NCBI GenBank assembly: GCA_900638155.1
Contig: LR134495.1
Coordinates: 1,984,001-2,048,000, forward strand
DNA: 64,000 bases
Direction: 5' to 3'
From: Mannheimia haemolytica
GTDB taxonomy: Bacteria; Pseudomonadota; Gammaproteobacteria; Enterobacterales; Pasteurellaceae
This document shows positions 9,835 through 18,385 of the stretch, in pieces; within the stretch, counting starts at the first letter, position 1, and each line of letters begins with the position of its first letter. Under the pieces are notes generated by a model, which worked only from the letters and a program-made list of their open reading frames with translations, was not told the origin of the DNA and did no database searches. Made by a program: the position numbers and the translations under genes.

Positions 9835-9935
9835 AGTCTCAAGCCTTCGACTTTCTAAAAATTGGGCTAATTATACACCAAGTTCGCCCAAGCTCGCATA
9901 ATTATCTGGAATATATAATTATCTAGAATAATTGC

Positions 9936-9964
9936 TTGACTTCTTTTTAATGTACTAGTTTAAT
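9936..9964 (+). promoter_or_regulatory. trp operon promoter
   Basis: -35 TTGACT (9936-9941) and -10 TTTAAT (9959-9964) are separated by 17 bases. The predicted transcript start is near 9971, only about 22 bases before the trpE ATG. The -10 lies inside the TrpR operator. Confidence 0.75.
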
Positions 9965-9969
9965 AGTAC
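9952..9969. promoter_or_regulatory. TrpR operator
   Basis: GTACTAGTTTAATAGTAC closely matches the classical trp operator core (ACTAGTTAACTAGT). It overlaps the -10 of the trpE promoter, so tryptophan-loaded TrpR should block RNA polymerase. The match is seen directly; function is inferred from the well-studied E. coli operator. Confidence 0.85.
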
Positions 9970-9992
9970 GAAAAATTGAATAGGAATTTGCT

Positions 9993-11549
9993 ATGCCTCA
10001 ATTAACGATTACTCAAACAGAACTACCCTATTTTGCCGATACAACTCGTGTTTATTACGCATTATGCGGCGAATGCCCACATACGCTATTATTAGACTCA
10101 GCGGAAATTCAAAGTAAAAACAGTGTAAAAAGTTTGCTGTTTGCAAAATCGGCAGTGCATATTTTCTGTGAAGATCAAACCGTGACTTTCCACGCTTTAA
10201 CCCCAAACGGGGATGCGGTTTTACCTTTGATTGCAAACGCATTGAGCCTGTTAAACCCTGCTCCGACTTGCAAATTTTTAGACAAAAACGACCGCTTGCA
10301 AGCGATTTTCCCAGCCATCAGCAACCAGTTAGATGAAGACAGCAAGCTCAAAACCACCACCGTGTTTGACGGGCTAAGAACGGTGAGCCAACTGTTTGCC
10401 GATTCCGCATCGCCTATCTATTTGGGCGGATTATTTAGCTACGATTTGGTGGCAAATTTTATTCCAATGGAAAATATCAGCCTGCAAGATGATGGCTTAA
10501 GCTGCCCGGATTACAGTTTCTATTTAGCAGAGCAACTGGTTACAATCGATCACCAAACAGAAACTGCGGTGCTAAACACTTTCTGTTTTGAGCAGAATGA
10601 GCAAGCAAGTTTGAACCAACAAGCGGTCGAATTTACGCAAAAACTTGCAAATCTCTCACATATTGAGCTACCTCTAGCAAGCCAAACCGCAACAAGTGAG
10701 GCGACCGCCAACATTGAAGATGAGGATTTCAAAGCGATTATCCGCAAGCTCAAACACCATATTAATATCGGTGATGTGTTCCAAATTGTGCCGTCTCGCC
10801 GTTTCAGCTTGCCTTGCCCGAACACTCTTGCCAGCTATAAACAGCTCAAAATCAATAATCCAAGCCCGTATATGTTCTATATGCAGGGGGAAAATTTCAC
10901 TCTGTTTGGGGCGTCGCCTGAAAGTGCGTTGAAATATTCGCAAGCCAACCGCCAGTTGGAAATCTACCCGATTGCCGGCTCTCGCCCTCGTGGCTTTGAT
11001 GAACAAGGCAATATCGATCCTGAATTGGATTCCCGTTTGGAATTAGAACTGCGTTTAGACCAAAAAGAGCTTGCCGAACATTTAATGTTGGTCGATCTTG
11101 CCCGTAATGATGTGGCTCGTGTGAGCGAATCCGGCACTCGCCGTGTGGTCGATTTAATGCAAATTGACCGCTATTCGCAAATTATGCATTTGGTTTCCCG
11201 TGTGATCGGCACACTTCGAGCCGATCTTGACGCTCTGCACGCTTATCAAGCCTGTATGAATATGGGTACATTAACAGGTGCACCGAAAATTAAAGCAATG
11301 CAGCTGATCTACCAAGTCGAGCAACAAAAACGCCATAGCTACGGCGGTGCAGTGGGCTATTTAACCTCAGACGGCAATTTAGATACCTGTATCGTGATCC
11401 GCTCCGCCTTTGTGCAAAACGGCATTGCCTATGTGCAAGCCGGTTGTGGTGAGGTGCTGGATTCCGACCCACAATTAGAGGCTGATGAAACACGCCATAA
11501 AGCACGGGCGGTGTTAAAAGCGATTGGGCAGGTGAATGCAAAAGCATAA
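9993..11549 (+). CDS. trpE: Anthranilate synthase component I
   Basis: This 518-residue enzyme makes anthranilate from chorismate, with ammonia supplied by TrpG; it is the first committed step of tryptophan synthesis. The N-terminal LLLDSAEIQSKN block corresponds to the tryptophan feedback site (LLESAEI in E. coli). The chorismate-binding C-terminal domain carries FQIVPSRRF, PIAGSRPRG, LVDLARNDVARVSESG, GTLTGAPKIKAM and IQAGCGEVxDSDP-like blocks. It is the first gene of trpE-trpG-tautomerase-trpD. AGGA lies just before the ATG. No leader peptide fits in the ~22-base leader, so control appears to be repression plus feedback inhibition. Confidence 0.97.
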   Translation: MPQLTITQTELPYFADTTRVYYALCGECPHTLLLDSAEIQSKNSVKSLLFAKSAVHIFCEDQTVTFHALTPNGDAVLPLIANALSLLNPAPTCKFLDKNDRLQAIFPAISNQLDEDSKLKTTTVFDGLRTVSQLFADSASPIYLGGLFSYDLVANFIPMENISLQDDGLSCPDYSFYLAEQLVTIDHQTETAVLNTFCFEQNEQASLNQQAVEFTQKLANLSHIELPLASQTATSEATANIEDEDFKAIIRKLKHHINIGDVFQIVPSRRFSLPCPNTLASYKQLKINNPSPYMFYMQGENFTLFGASPESALKYSQANRQLEIYPIAGSRPRGFDEQGNIDPELDSRLELELRLDQKELAEHLMLVDLARNDVARVSESGTRRVVDLMQIDRYSQIMHLVSRVIGTLRADLDALHAYQACMNMGTLTGAPKIKAMQLIYQVEQQKRHSYGGAVGYLTSDGNLDTCIVIRSAFVQNGIAYVQAGCGEVLDSDPQLEADETRHKARAVLKAIGQVNAKA

Positions 11550-11558
11550 GGACAAACT

Positions 11559-12149
11559 ATGGCAAATATTCTTTTTATTGATAATTTCGACTCTTTTACC
11601 TATAACTTGGTCGATCAATTTCGTGAATTAGGGCATCAGGTAACGATTTTCCGCAATGATTATCCGCTTGAGGATTTTTTAGCCAAAGCTGAAACCACCG
11701 AAAATTGTTTGGTTGCCCTTTCCCCCGGCCCGGGTAATCCGGCTGAAGCTGGGAATATGCTGGAAATTATTCGTCGTCTGAAAAACAAAATACCGATGAT
11801 TGGCATTTGTTTAGGACATCAAGCTCTAATTGAGGCCTTTGGCGGCAAAGTAGTGCATACCGGCGCGGTGTTACACGGCAAAGTTTCTCGTATTGAACAC
11901 GATAATCAAGCAATGTTTGCAGGCATTAACAATCCAATGCCTGTTGCCCGTTACCACTCATTAATGGGCGATGAATTACCGGCAGAATTTATCGTCAATG
12001 CAAAATTTGAACATATTGTGATGGCAATTCGCCACAAAACCTTACCGATTTGCGGTTTCCAGTTCCACCCGGAATCCATTTTAACCGTGCAAGGCACAAA
12101 ATTACTTAAACAGTCGGTGGAATGGTTATTAGGAGCAAAAAATGATTAG
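11559..12149 (+). CDS. trpG: Anthranilate synthase component II (glutamine amidotransferase)
   Basis: This 196-residue class I glutamine amidotransferase delivers ammonia to TrpE. The catalytic triad is visible: Cys84 in GICLGHQ, His170 and Glu172 in FQFHPES. The oxyanion strand LSPGPGNP is present. It is a free-standing TrpG, not fused to TrpD as in E. coli. It starts 9 bases after trpE and overlaps the downstream tautomerase gene by 8 bases, indicating one operon and probable translational coupling. Confidence 0.96.
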   Translation: MANILFIDNFDSFTYNLVDQFRELGHQVTIFRNDYPLEDFLAKAETTENCLVALSPGPGNPAEAGNMLEIIRRLKNKIPMIGICLGHQALIEAFGGKVVHTGAVLHGKVSRIEHDNQAMFAGINNPMPVARYHSLMGDELPAEFIVNAKFEHIVMAIRHKTLPICGFQFHPESILTVQGTKLLKQSVEWLLGAKND

Positions 12150-12528
12150 TGTATATGGATTAAAACAAACCTTAGCAGACCGCAGAGCCCTCATTGCAGA
12201 CGTGATTTTTGACTGTATGCAAATGAGCCTTGGCGTGCCGAAACAACGCCACGCCTTGCGTTTTGACTTATTGGATGCGGAAAATTTCTATCCCCCAATT
12301 AACCGTAGCCAAGATTTTATTGTGATTGAAATTAACCTGATGCAAGGGCGGAGCGAACAGCTCAAAAAACGCTTAATTAAAGGGCTGTTTAGTGCCTTAC
12401 ACACCAAAGTCGGCATTGTACCGATGGACGTTGAAATCACCATTAAAGAACAGCCAGAGCATTGCTGGGGCTTTCGTGGAATGACCGGCAACGAGGCAAC
12501 CGATTTGGAATATCAGGTACATCGCTAA
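12142..12528 (+). CDS. Tautomerase-superfamily protein of the trp operon
   Basis: This 128-residue protein is the counterpart of H. influenzae HI1388.1, found at the same place in that trp operon, and belongs to the tautomerase (4-OT/MIF-like) superfamily. Recognisable blocks are [22 protein letters not shown] and [24 protein letters not shown]. The superfamily normally uses an N-terminal Pro exposed by Met removal; here the protein starts Met-Ile-Ser, so the canonical Pro-1 base is missing. Its substrate is unknown. Its place between trpG and trpD and the overlap with trpG suggest co-expression with tryptophan synthesis, but no role can be assigned from the sequence. Confidence 0.85.
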   Translation: MISVYGLKQTLADRRALIADVIFDCMQMSLGVPKQRHALRFDLLDAENFYPPINRSQDFIVIEINLMQGRSEQLKKRLIKGLFSALHTKVGIVPMDVEITIKEQPEHCWGFRGMTGNEATDLEYQVHR

Positions 12529-12545
12529 TTAAAAAGGAAGAGACT

Positions 12546-13541
12546 ATGCAAGCACTATTCGATAAATTATTTGCAAACCAAGCCCTAACCCAAACGGAAT
12601 CTCACCGTTTTTTTAGTGAAGTGATAAAAGGCAATATGTCGAATGAACAACTGGCTGCCGCCCTGATTGCCCTAAAACTGCGTGGCGAAACGGTGGCAGA
12701 AATTGCAGGAGCAGCCAACGCTGCACTAGAAAATGCCAATCCGTTCCCAACGCCTGATTACCCTTTTGCGGATATTGTCGGCACAGGTGGCGATGGGCAT
12801 AATACCATCAACATTTCTACCACAAGTGCGATAGTTGCCGCCACAATGGGCTATAAAATTGCCAAACACGGCAACCGCAGTGTATCAAGCAAAACCGGCT
12901 CGAGCGATGTATTAACCCATCTAGGCATTAATGTCGCCGTTTCGCCTGAAACCGCACGCCAAGCCCTCGATGTCACTGGCATTTGCTTTTTGTTTGCCCC
13001 CACTTACCACAGCGGATTCAAATATGCCGCTCCGGTTCGCCAAGCGCTAAAAACCCGCACGATTTTCAATATTTTAGGGCCTTTAGTAAACCCGGCTCAC
13101 GCTAAACGCCAATTACTCGGTGTGTATTCTCCTGAGTTAGTGAAAGTCTATGCCGAAACCGTAAAAGCCTTAGGTTACGAACACACTATTGTGGTACACG
13201 GAGCCGGCTTAGATGAAGTTGCGGTTCACGGCGAAACGCAGGTTGCGGAAATCAAAAACGGGCAGATTGAATACTACACCTTAACGCCGGAAGATTTCGG
13301 CATTGAACGCCATTCGTTAGAAGATCTCAAAGGCGGTGAACCTGCAGAAAATGCCGAAAAAGTAACCTCTATTTTACAAGGAAAAGGTAAACTGGCTCAT
13401 ATTGATGCGGTGGCAGCAAATGTCGCATTATTAATGAAAACCTTTGGAGAAGATGATTTAAAAGCCAATGTGCAAAAAGTAAAAGAAACGCTTGAGAGTG
13501 GAAAAGCGTTAGAAACTTTGCGAAAATTATCGACTTACTAA
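12546..13541 (+). CDS. trpD: Anthranilate phosphoribosyltransferase
   Basis: This 331-residue enzyme transfers phosphoribose from PRPP to anthranilate. The signature [20 protein letters not shown] (PRPP/anthranilate binding) and [17 protein letters not shown] are intact, and [11 protein letters not shown] follows. I chose ATG 12546 because AAGGAAGAG lies just upstream; the frame is open further upstream but overlaps the tautomerase gene without support. It is the last gene of this operon. A REP-like hairpin follows, then an unrelated methyltransferase gene; the trpCF gene that would be expected next is absent here. Confidence 0.95.
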   Translation: MQALFDKLFANQALTQTESHRFFSEVIKGNMSNEQLAAALIALKLRGETVAEIAGAANAALENANPFPTPDYPFADIVGTGGDGHNTINISTTSAIVAATMGYKIAKHGNRSVSSKTGSSDVLTHLGINVAVSPETARQALDVTGICFLFAPTYHSGFKYAAPVRQALKTRTIFNILGPLVNPAHAKRQLLGVYSPELVKVYAETVKALGYEHTIVVHGAGLDEVAVHGETQVAEIKNGQIEYYTLTPEDFGIERHSLEDLKGGEPAENAEKVTSILQGKGKLAHIDAVAANVALLMKTFGEDDLKANVQKVKETLESGKALETLRKLSTY

Positions 13542-13548
13542 TCATATC

Positions 13549-13571
13549 GTAGTGGCGGGTTTTAACCCGCC
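13549..13571 (+). repeat. REP-like hairpin with 5' GTAG, doubling as trp terminator
   Basis: GTAG followed by T and the palindrome GGCGGGTTTTAACCCGCC, then TTATTTTAT. The same 23 bases occur inverted at 30276-30298. A tetranucleotide GTAG before a small hairpin is the hallmark of REP sequences mobilised by RAYT transposases. It lies directly after trpD. Confidence 0.75.
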
Positions 13572-13600
13572 TTATTTTATATTTGTTTAAAGGCTATTAA

Positions 13601-14356
13601 GTGAAAAAAAGCATTTACGACACCCCGATTTTCTTTGAGCGTTACCAACAACTTCGTCAAAATCCAATCAGTATGAATGAAGTGGTGGAAAAGCCGACAA
13701 TGTTCTCTCTGCTACCAGACTTAAACGGCAAAAAAGTGTTGGATTTAGGTTGTGGCACAGGGGTTCATTTAGCCCATTATTTAACGCTCGGTGCAGAAAA
13801 AGTGGTCGGGTTGGATTTATCTGAATTAATGTTGCAGCAAGCGGAAACCACACTCTCTATTAATTGGCAAAAAGACGAAAAATTCTCACTCTACTGCTTG
13901 CCGATGGAACGTTTAGATGAAATTCAAGAGAGCGATTTTGATGTTGTGACCAGCTCTTTTGCCTTTCACTATATTGAGGATTTTGCCTCACTCCTTGCAA
14001 AAATTTCGCAAAAAATGACTGCTTGTGGCACGCTGATTTTCTCGCAAGAACACCCGATTGTCACATGTTACCGAGAAGGCTATCGTTGGGAGAAAAACCA
14101 AGAAAAACAACAAGTTGCTTACCGCTTGAACTATTATCGGGAAGAGGGCGAACGGGACAGAAGTTGGTTTCAACAACCCTTTAAAACCTACCACCGCACA
14201 ATAGCAACCATTGTGAATAACCTCATTCAAGGCGGATTTGAGGTTGTGCAAATGGAAGAACCAATGCTGGCAGACCAACCCCAGTGGCACAATGAATTTA
14301 AAGATTTACAGCACCGCCCGCCGTTGCTGTTTATCAAGGCGATCAAGCAGAAATAA
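13601..14356 (+). CDS. Class I SAM-dependent methyltransferase
   Basis: This 251-residue cytoplasmic protein starts at GTG 13601. The AdoMet-binding motif I is VLDLGCGTGVHLAHYL (about residues 46-61), followed by VVGLDLSELML (motif II, acidic residue binding the ribose) and DVVTSSFAFHYI (post-motif region). It resembles the Methyltransf_11/UbiE-like group of small-molecule methyltransferases. No substrate can be inferred. It stands alone after the trp terminator hairpin, and tRNA-Asp follows on the same strand. The ribosome-binding site is weak (AAAGG). Confidence 0.75.
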   Translation: MKKSIYDTPIFFERYQQLRQNPISMNEVVEKPTMFSLLPDLNGKKVLDLGCGTGVHLAHYLTLGAEKVVGLDLSELMLQQAETTLSINWQKDEKFSLYCLPMERLDEIQESDFDVVTSSFAFHYIEDFASLLAKISQKMTACGTLIFSQEHPIVTCYREGYRWEKNQEKQQVAYRLNYYREEGERDRSWFQQPFKTYHRTIATIVNNLIQGGFEVVQMEEPMLADQPQWHNEFKDLQHRPPLLFIKAIKQK

Positions 14357-14444
14357 AGTGGTTATTTTACAACCAATCAAACGCTATTTTGCAAAAACTA
14401 TTTGCTCAATGTTAAGGAAACCACTATTATTTTAACACCAGTAC

Positions 14445-14521
14445 GGAGCGGTAGTTCAGCTGGTTAGAATACCTGCCTGTCACGCAGGGGGTCGCGGGTT
14501 CGAGTCCCGTCCGTTCCGCCA
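14445..14521 (+). tRNA. tRNA-Asp (anticodon GUC)
   Basis: A 77-base cloverleaf: acceptor stem GGAGCGG/CCGTTCC, D-arm with AGCTGGTTAGA, anticodon loop CTGTCAC (14477-14483, anticodon GTC at 14479-14481), T-arm GCGGGTTCGAGTCCCGT, and an encoded GCCA 3' end. All stems pair, with one G-T pair in the acceptor. Confidence 0.97.
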
Positions 14522-14529
14522 ACAAATTT

Positions 14530-14557
14530 AAGCCTCTGAGAAATCAGAGGCTTTTTT
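14530..14557 (+). terminator. Intrinsic terminator after tRNA-Asp
   Basis: AAGCCTCTGA / TCAGAGGCTT with a 4-base loop followed by TTTTTT, starting 9 bases after the tRNA end. Confidence 0.88.
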
Positions 14558-14580
14558 GCTTTTAAAAATACTATTCTAGC

Positions 14581-14692
14581 CCCCTCTTTAGAAAAGAGGG
14601 GCTGGGGGAGATTTGATACGATGTCCAAATTTCGTATGAGCGTAAAATAATTTCTGCCAAATCTCCCCTAACCCCTCTTTGCTAAAGAGGGG
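14581..14692. repeat. MITE-like inverted repeat element
   Basis: Left arm 14581-14614 (CCCCTCTTTAGAAAAGAGGG...) and right arm 14658-14692 are near-perfect inverses (about 31 of 35). Each arm is itself a small hairpin of CCCCTCTTT/AAAGAGGGG. The inner ~43 bases are non-coding. Total about 112 bases, with no ORF. Confidence 0.75.
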
Positions 14693-14714
14693 AAATTAAG
14701 AGTATTTATTAACA

Positions 14715-15092
14715 TTACTTCCAAATTAACTGCTTAATTTGCCCCAACCCATTTAACCTTGTGCTGGTTAAATTTTGTGAAATTTTTAGCTCATCAAAAA
14801 TCGTTTTTAAGTCAAAGGCTTTCAGCTCTTCTGACGTTTTTTCGGTTAAAGCTACGCTCACTACAAATAAAATCCCCTGCATTAAACGGGCATCGCTATA
14901 TGCCACTACTTTTCGTGGCTCAGCTTGAAATTCAAACCATAAACGGCTTTCACAGCCCTCAATTTCCGCTATTTGTGCCAACTCTTGCTCACTTGGTTTT
15001 GGTAACAAGCGACTTAGCTGAATTAACAAGCGGTATCTTTCTTCCCACGATTTACAACGTTCAAATTTTTGGTAAATTTCTGTTAATGTCAT
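14715..15092 (-). CDS. sufE: SufE/CsdE-family cysteine desulfuration protein
   Basis: This 125-residue protein accepts sulfur from a cysteine desulfurase through a conserved Cys, here in EIEGCESRLWFE, and aids Fe-S cluster or sulfur transfer. The flanking WEERYRLLIQLSRLLP, DARLMQGILFVVSVAL and TSTRLNGLGQI blocks match SufE/CsdE. I set the start at 15092 (MTLTEIYQKF) because GAGGA lies 5 bases upstream; an in-frame ATG at 15125 lacks one. Sequence looks slightly closer to CsdE than to SufE. The partner desulfurase is not in the window. It is divergent from clpP. Confidence 0.85.
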   Translation of the reverse strand: MTLTEIYQKFERCKSWEERYRLLIQLSRLLPKPSEQELAQIAEIEGCESRLWFEFQAEPRKVVAYSDARLMQGILFVVSVALTEKTSEELKAFDLKTIFDELKISQNLTSTRLNGLGQIKQLIWK

Positions 15093-15203
15093 AATTTCCT
15101 CATCATTTGCAAAAGATTTTAACAATCTGACCGCTTGTTGTTAATGATTTTCTGAAAATTTGCTAGAATAGCGAGATTTTGTATTACGACAGAGGAAAAC
15201 AAA

Positions 15204-15797
15204 ATGGCATTAGTCCCAATGGTGGTGGAACAGACCTCAAAAGGCGAACGTTCTTACGACATTTATTCACGTTTATTAAAAGAGCGTATTATTTTTTTAA
15301 ACGGTCAGGTGGAAGACAATATGGCAAACCTGATTGTGGCACAACTTCTGTTTTTAGAAGCCGAAGATCCGGAAAAAGACATCTATTTATACATTAACTC
15401 ACCGGGCGGTGTAGTAACGGCAGGCTTGGCAATTTACGATACAATGAATTTCATCAAGCCGGATGTAGCAACCCTTTGCACCGGGCAAGCAGCTTCAATG
15501 GGTGCATTTTTGCTTTCAGCCGGGGCAAAAGGCAAGCGTTTTGCACTCCCGCACGCACGCATTATGATTCACCAGCCTTTAGGTGGAGCGAGAGGTCAAG
15601 CAACCGATATTCAAATTCAAGCGGAAGAAATTTTACGCTTGAAAGCTACCCTTACCCGCCGTATGGCAGAACACAGCGGTCAGAGCTATGAAAAAGTGTT
15701 AGCCGATACCGAGCGTGATAATTTTATGTCTGCGGAAGAAGCCGCTGAGTATGGCTTAATCGACAAAGTATTAACTTCTCGCAGTGAGGTGGCGTAA
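15204..15797 (+). CDS. clpP: ATP-dependent Clp protease proteolytic subunit
   Basis: This 197-residue serine peptidase forms the 14-subunit barrel that degrades substrates fed by ClpX or ClpA. The triad is Ser98 (AASMGAF), His123 (MIHQPLGG) and Asp172 ([12 protein letters not shown]). The predicted protein begins [10 protein letters not shown], which corresponds to the mature N-terminus of E. coli ClpP, so no propeptide is encoded. GAGGAAAACAAA precedes the ATG. An extended -10 (TGCTAGAAT) at 15161-15169 is a plausible promoter. The stop overlaps the clpX ATG by one base, indicating a clpPX operon. Confidence 0.97.
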   Translation: MALVPMVVEQTSKGERSYDIYSRLLKERIIFLNGQVEDNMANLIVAQLLFLEAEDPEKDIYLYINSPGGVVTAGLAIYDTMNFIKPDVATLCTGQAASMGAFLLSAGAKGKRFALPHARIMIHQPLGGARGQATDIQIQAEEILRLKATLTRRMAEHSGQSYEKVLADTERDNFMSAEEAAEYGLIDKVLTSRSEVA

Positions 15798-17044
15798 TGG
15801 CATTTGAAAAAGAACCCCACTGTAGTTTTTGCGGTAAAAAACGAACCGAAGTCGATCAATTAGTCGAAGGCACGGAAGGCTATATTTGTAATGAATGTAT
15901 CGAGGAATCCTACGCCTTATTACACGGTGAGGAAGAGCCGTTAATTGATGAAAACCAAGATGATGAAGGCAGCTTTTTCACCAATGTACCGACACCACAC
16001 GAATTACACGCTCATTTAGACGATTATGTCATCGGTCAGAAACACGCTAAAAAAGTGCTTTCGGTCGCCGTTTACAATCATTACAAACGCTTAAGAAGTG
16101 CATTGTCAAACCATCAAGCCACTAACGGTGTAGAGCTAGGCAAAAGTAACATTTTATTAATCGGGCCGACCGGTAGCGGTAAAACCTTGTTGGCGGAAAC
16201 CCTTGCCCGCCGTTTAAACGTGCCTTTTGCAGTGGCTGATGCTACTACCCTTACCCAAGCAGGCTATGTGGGAGAAGATGTCGAAAATGTGATTCAAAAA
16301 TTATTGATGAAATGCGATTTTGAAGCAGAACAAGCGGAACGAGGCATTGTTTTTATTGATGAAATCGACAAAATCACCCGTAAATCGGAAAGTGCCTCCA
16401 TTACCCGTGATGTATCGGGTGAAGGCGTTCAACAGGCATTATTGAAACTATTAGAAGGCACGGTGGCGAACATTAACCCACAAGGCGGTCGCAAACACCC
16501 GAAAGGCGAAACCATTCCGGTGGACACCTCTAAAATTCTCTTTATTTGCGGCGGTGCTTTTGCCGGTTTAGATAAAATCGTGGAAGCCCGTACCAACACT
16601 CAAGGTGGTATCGGTTTTGCTGCAGCATTGAAAAAAGATAAAGATCGCCAAGATTTAACCGAGCTATTCAAACAAGTTGAACCGGAAGATTTAGTCAAAT
16701 TCGGCTTAATTCCTGAATTAATCGGGCGTTTACCGGTAGTGACTCCGCTGCAAGAGTTGGACGAAGAAGCTCTGATTCAAATCTTAACCGAGCCGAAAAA
16801 TGCAATCATCAAGCAATATCAAGCCTTATTCGAAATGGAAGGCGTTGAATTGCACTTCACCAAAGACGCATTAATTTCAATTGCCCAAAAAGCGATTAGC
16901 CGCAAAACCGGGGCACGCGGGTTACGTTCTATTGTCGAAAACTTACTCCTTGACACAATGTACGATCTCCCAACCCTCAATGCGAAAAAAGTGACCATCG
17001 GCAAAGGTTGTGTTGAAAACGGCGATAAGCCGAAGGTGGAGTGA
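15797..17044 (+). CDS. clpX: Clp protease ATP-binding subunit ClpX
   Basis: This 415-residue AAA+ unfoldase recognises tagged proteins and threads them into ClpP. The N-terminal C4 zinc domain has Cys9, Cys12, Cys31 and Cys34. Walker A (GPTGSGKT), Walker B (IVFIDEIDK) and the [27 protein letters not shown] segment follow, with sensor 2 in GARGLR. The length is standard. Its start codon overlaps the clpP stop (TAATG). It ends just before an intrinsic terminator hairpin. Confidence 0.97.
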   Translation: MAFEKEPHCSFCGKKRTEVDQLVEGTEGYICNECIEESYALLHGEEEPLIDENQDDEGSFFTNVPTPHELHAHLDDYVIGQKHAKKVLSVAVYNHYKRLRSALSNHQATNGVELGKSNILLIGPTGSGKTLLAETLARRLNVPFAVADATTLTQAGYVGEDVENVIQKLLMKCDFEAEQAERGIVFIDEIDKITRKSESASITRDVSGEGVQQALLKLLEGTVANINPQGGRKHPKGETIPVDTSKILFICGGAFAGLDKIVEARTNTQGGIGFAAALKKDKDRQDLTELFKQVEPEDLVKFGLIPELIGRLPVVTPLQELDEEALIQILTEPKNAIIKQYQALFEMEGVELHFTKDALISIAQKAISRKTGARGLRSIVENLLLDTMYDLPTLNAKKVTIGKGCVENGDKPKVE

Positions 17045-17062
17045 CCCACCTCATTATTTATT

Positions 17063-17091
17063 AAAAGGTGCGTAAAAAAACGCACCTTTTT
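17063..17091 (+). terminator. Intrinsic terminator after clpX
   Basis: AAAAGGTGCGT / ACGCACCTTTTT with an A-rich loop and a T tail, 19 bases beyond the clpX stop and upstream of lpxK. Confidence 0.85.
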
Positions 17092-17105
17092 GATAACTTA
17101 GTGAA

Positions 17106-17157
17106 TTTATCGCTCAAATTAATGAGCGATAAAATGAGCGATAAAATGGGCGATAAA
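17106..17157 (+). repeat. 12-bp tandem repeat with three extra ATGs before lpxK
   Basis: ATGAGCGATAAA occurs at 17122 and 17134 and as ATGGGCGATAAA at 17146, in frame with lpxK ATG 17158. TTTATCGCTCA (17106-17116) is a perfect inverse of the first unit, so the leader can form a hairpin over a start codon. Confidence 0.8.
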
Positions 17158-18159
17158 ATGAAAATCTGGCAAACAAAATCCCTTATCACTTGGCTGCTTT
17201 CGCCGCTTTCGTTGCTATTTTGGCTGATTAGTCAAGCTCGCAAGCGGTTGTATTCTCTGAATATTTTGCAATCGTACCGCTCGCCTGTGCCTGTGTTGGT
17301 AGTCGGTAATATTTCAGTTGGGGGCAACGGAAAAACGCCAGTGGTGGTTTGGCTGGTAGAGCAATTGCAACAGCGTGGCGTGAAAGTAGGTGTGATTTCC
17401 CGAGGCTATGGCGGTAAAGCGAAAACTTTTCCACAATTAGTCACTCAAACCAGCTCGGCGGAAATGGTCGGCGATGAACCTGTGTTGATTGTTCAGCGAA
17501 CCAATGTGCCTTTGGCTATTTCGCCAAACCGCCAACAAAGCATTGAATTACTATTAAGTCAGTTTGAGCCGGACATCATCATCACCGATGATGGCTTGCA
17601 ACACTATGCCCTACAGCGAGATATGGAATGGGTGGTGGTTGATGGCGTAAGACGTTTCGGTAACGGCTTTGTGCTGCCGGCAGGCGGATTGCGTGAATTA
17701 CCAAGCCGTTTAGATTCTGTACAAGCGGTTATTTGCAACGGCGGCACACCGCAAGCTAACGAGCATTTAATGACGCTTGAACCGTCTGATGCAATTAATT
17801 TAGTCACCAATCAACGCAAGCCATTAAGCGAATTTACCCAACCCTGTGTGGCGATTGCCGGTATCGGTCACCCACCACGCTTTTTTACGATGTTAGAAAA
17901 ATTAGGCATTCCGCTTGCCAAAACTCAAGGCTTTGCCGATCATCAAGCCTTTGATAAGGCTCAGCTGGCTCAATTTGCTGATAGCCAAACGCCGTTATTA
18001 ATGACCGAGAAAGATGCGGTAAAATGCCACGATTTTGCACAGCCAAATTGGTGGTATGTACCGGTTTCTGCAACATTTTCAGAAAAATCGACCGCTTGTT
18101 TATTAGCCCCGATTCTACAAAAACTAGGAAAAGAAGATGAACGAAACACTACTCAATAA
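17158..18159 (+). CDS. lpxK: Tetraacyldisaccharide 4'-kinase
   Basis: This 333-residue inner-membrane-associated kinase phosphorylates the lipid A disaccharide at the 4' position. The N-terminal hydrophobic stretch is followed by the P-loop variant [18 protein letters not shown], then [35 protein letters not shown] and [13 protein letters not shown], all LpxK blocks. I chose ATG 17158 (MKIWQTK) by alignment with known LpxK starts; three further in-frame ATGs lie in a 12-bp tandem repeat just upstream, so the real start may vary by 4, 8 or 12 residues. No clear Shine-Dalgarno is visible. Its 3' end overlaps the UPF0434 gene by 23 bases. Confidence 0.94.
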   Translation: MKIWQTKSLITWLLSPLSLLFWLISQARKRLYSLNILQSYRSPVPVLVVGNISVGGNGKTPVVVWLVEQLQQRGVKVGVISRGYGGKAKTFPQLVTQTSSAEMVGDEPVLIVQRTNVPLAISPNRQQSIELLLSQFEPDIIITDDGLQHYALQRDMEWVVVDGVRRFGNGFVLPAGGLRELPSRLDSVQAVICNGGTPQANEHLMTLEPSDAINLVTNQRKPLSEFTQPCVAIAGIGHPPRFFTMLEKLGIPLAKTQGFADHQAFDKAQLAQFADSQTPLLMTEKDAVKCHDFAQPNWWYVPVSATFSEKSTACLLAPILQKLGKEDERNTTQ

Positions 18160-18298
18160 CCTCGTCTGCCCTGTCTCTAATGAAAAATTAGAATGGGACA
18201 AAGAGAACAACCGATTAATTAACCCTAAGCTCAAAATTGCTTATCCGATTAAAAACGGCATTCCAGAATTACTGCCGGAAGCCGGAGTGGCATTATAA
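18137..18298 (+). CDS. ycaR: Small Trm112-like / UPF0434 (YcaR) protein
   Basis: This 53-residue ORF reads [20 protein letters not shown], then [27 protein letters not shown]. The NLVCPV and [12 protein letters not shown] blocks are diagnostic of the YcaR/UPF0434 Trm112-like family, usually encoded directly after lpxK in gamma-proteobacteria. Only one Cys of the zinc-ribbon-like motif is present. It starts 23 bases inside the lpxK 3' end, so translation is probably coupled. AGGAAAAGAAG precedes the ATG. Function is not established. Confidence 0.88.
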   Translation: MNETLLNNLVCPVSNEKLEWDKENNRLINPKLKIAYPIKNGIPELLPEAGVAL

Positions 18299-18385
18299 AC
18301 TGAATAAATATTAGCAAGCCTGATTAAATCGGGTAAAATAGCAACAATAACCTTGGTTCGTATTAATTTTATAGAGGAACATAAA

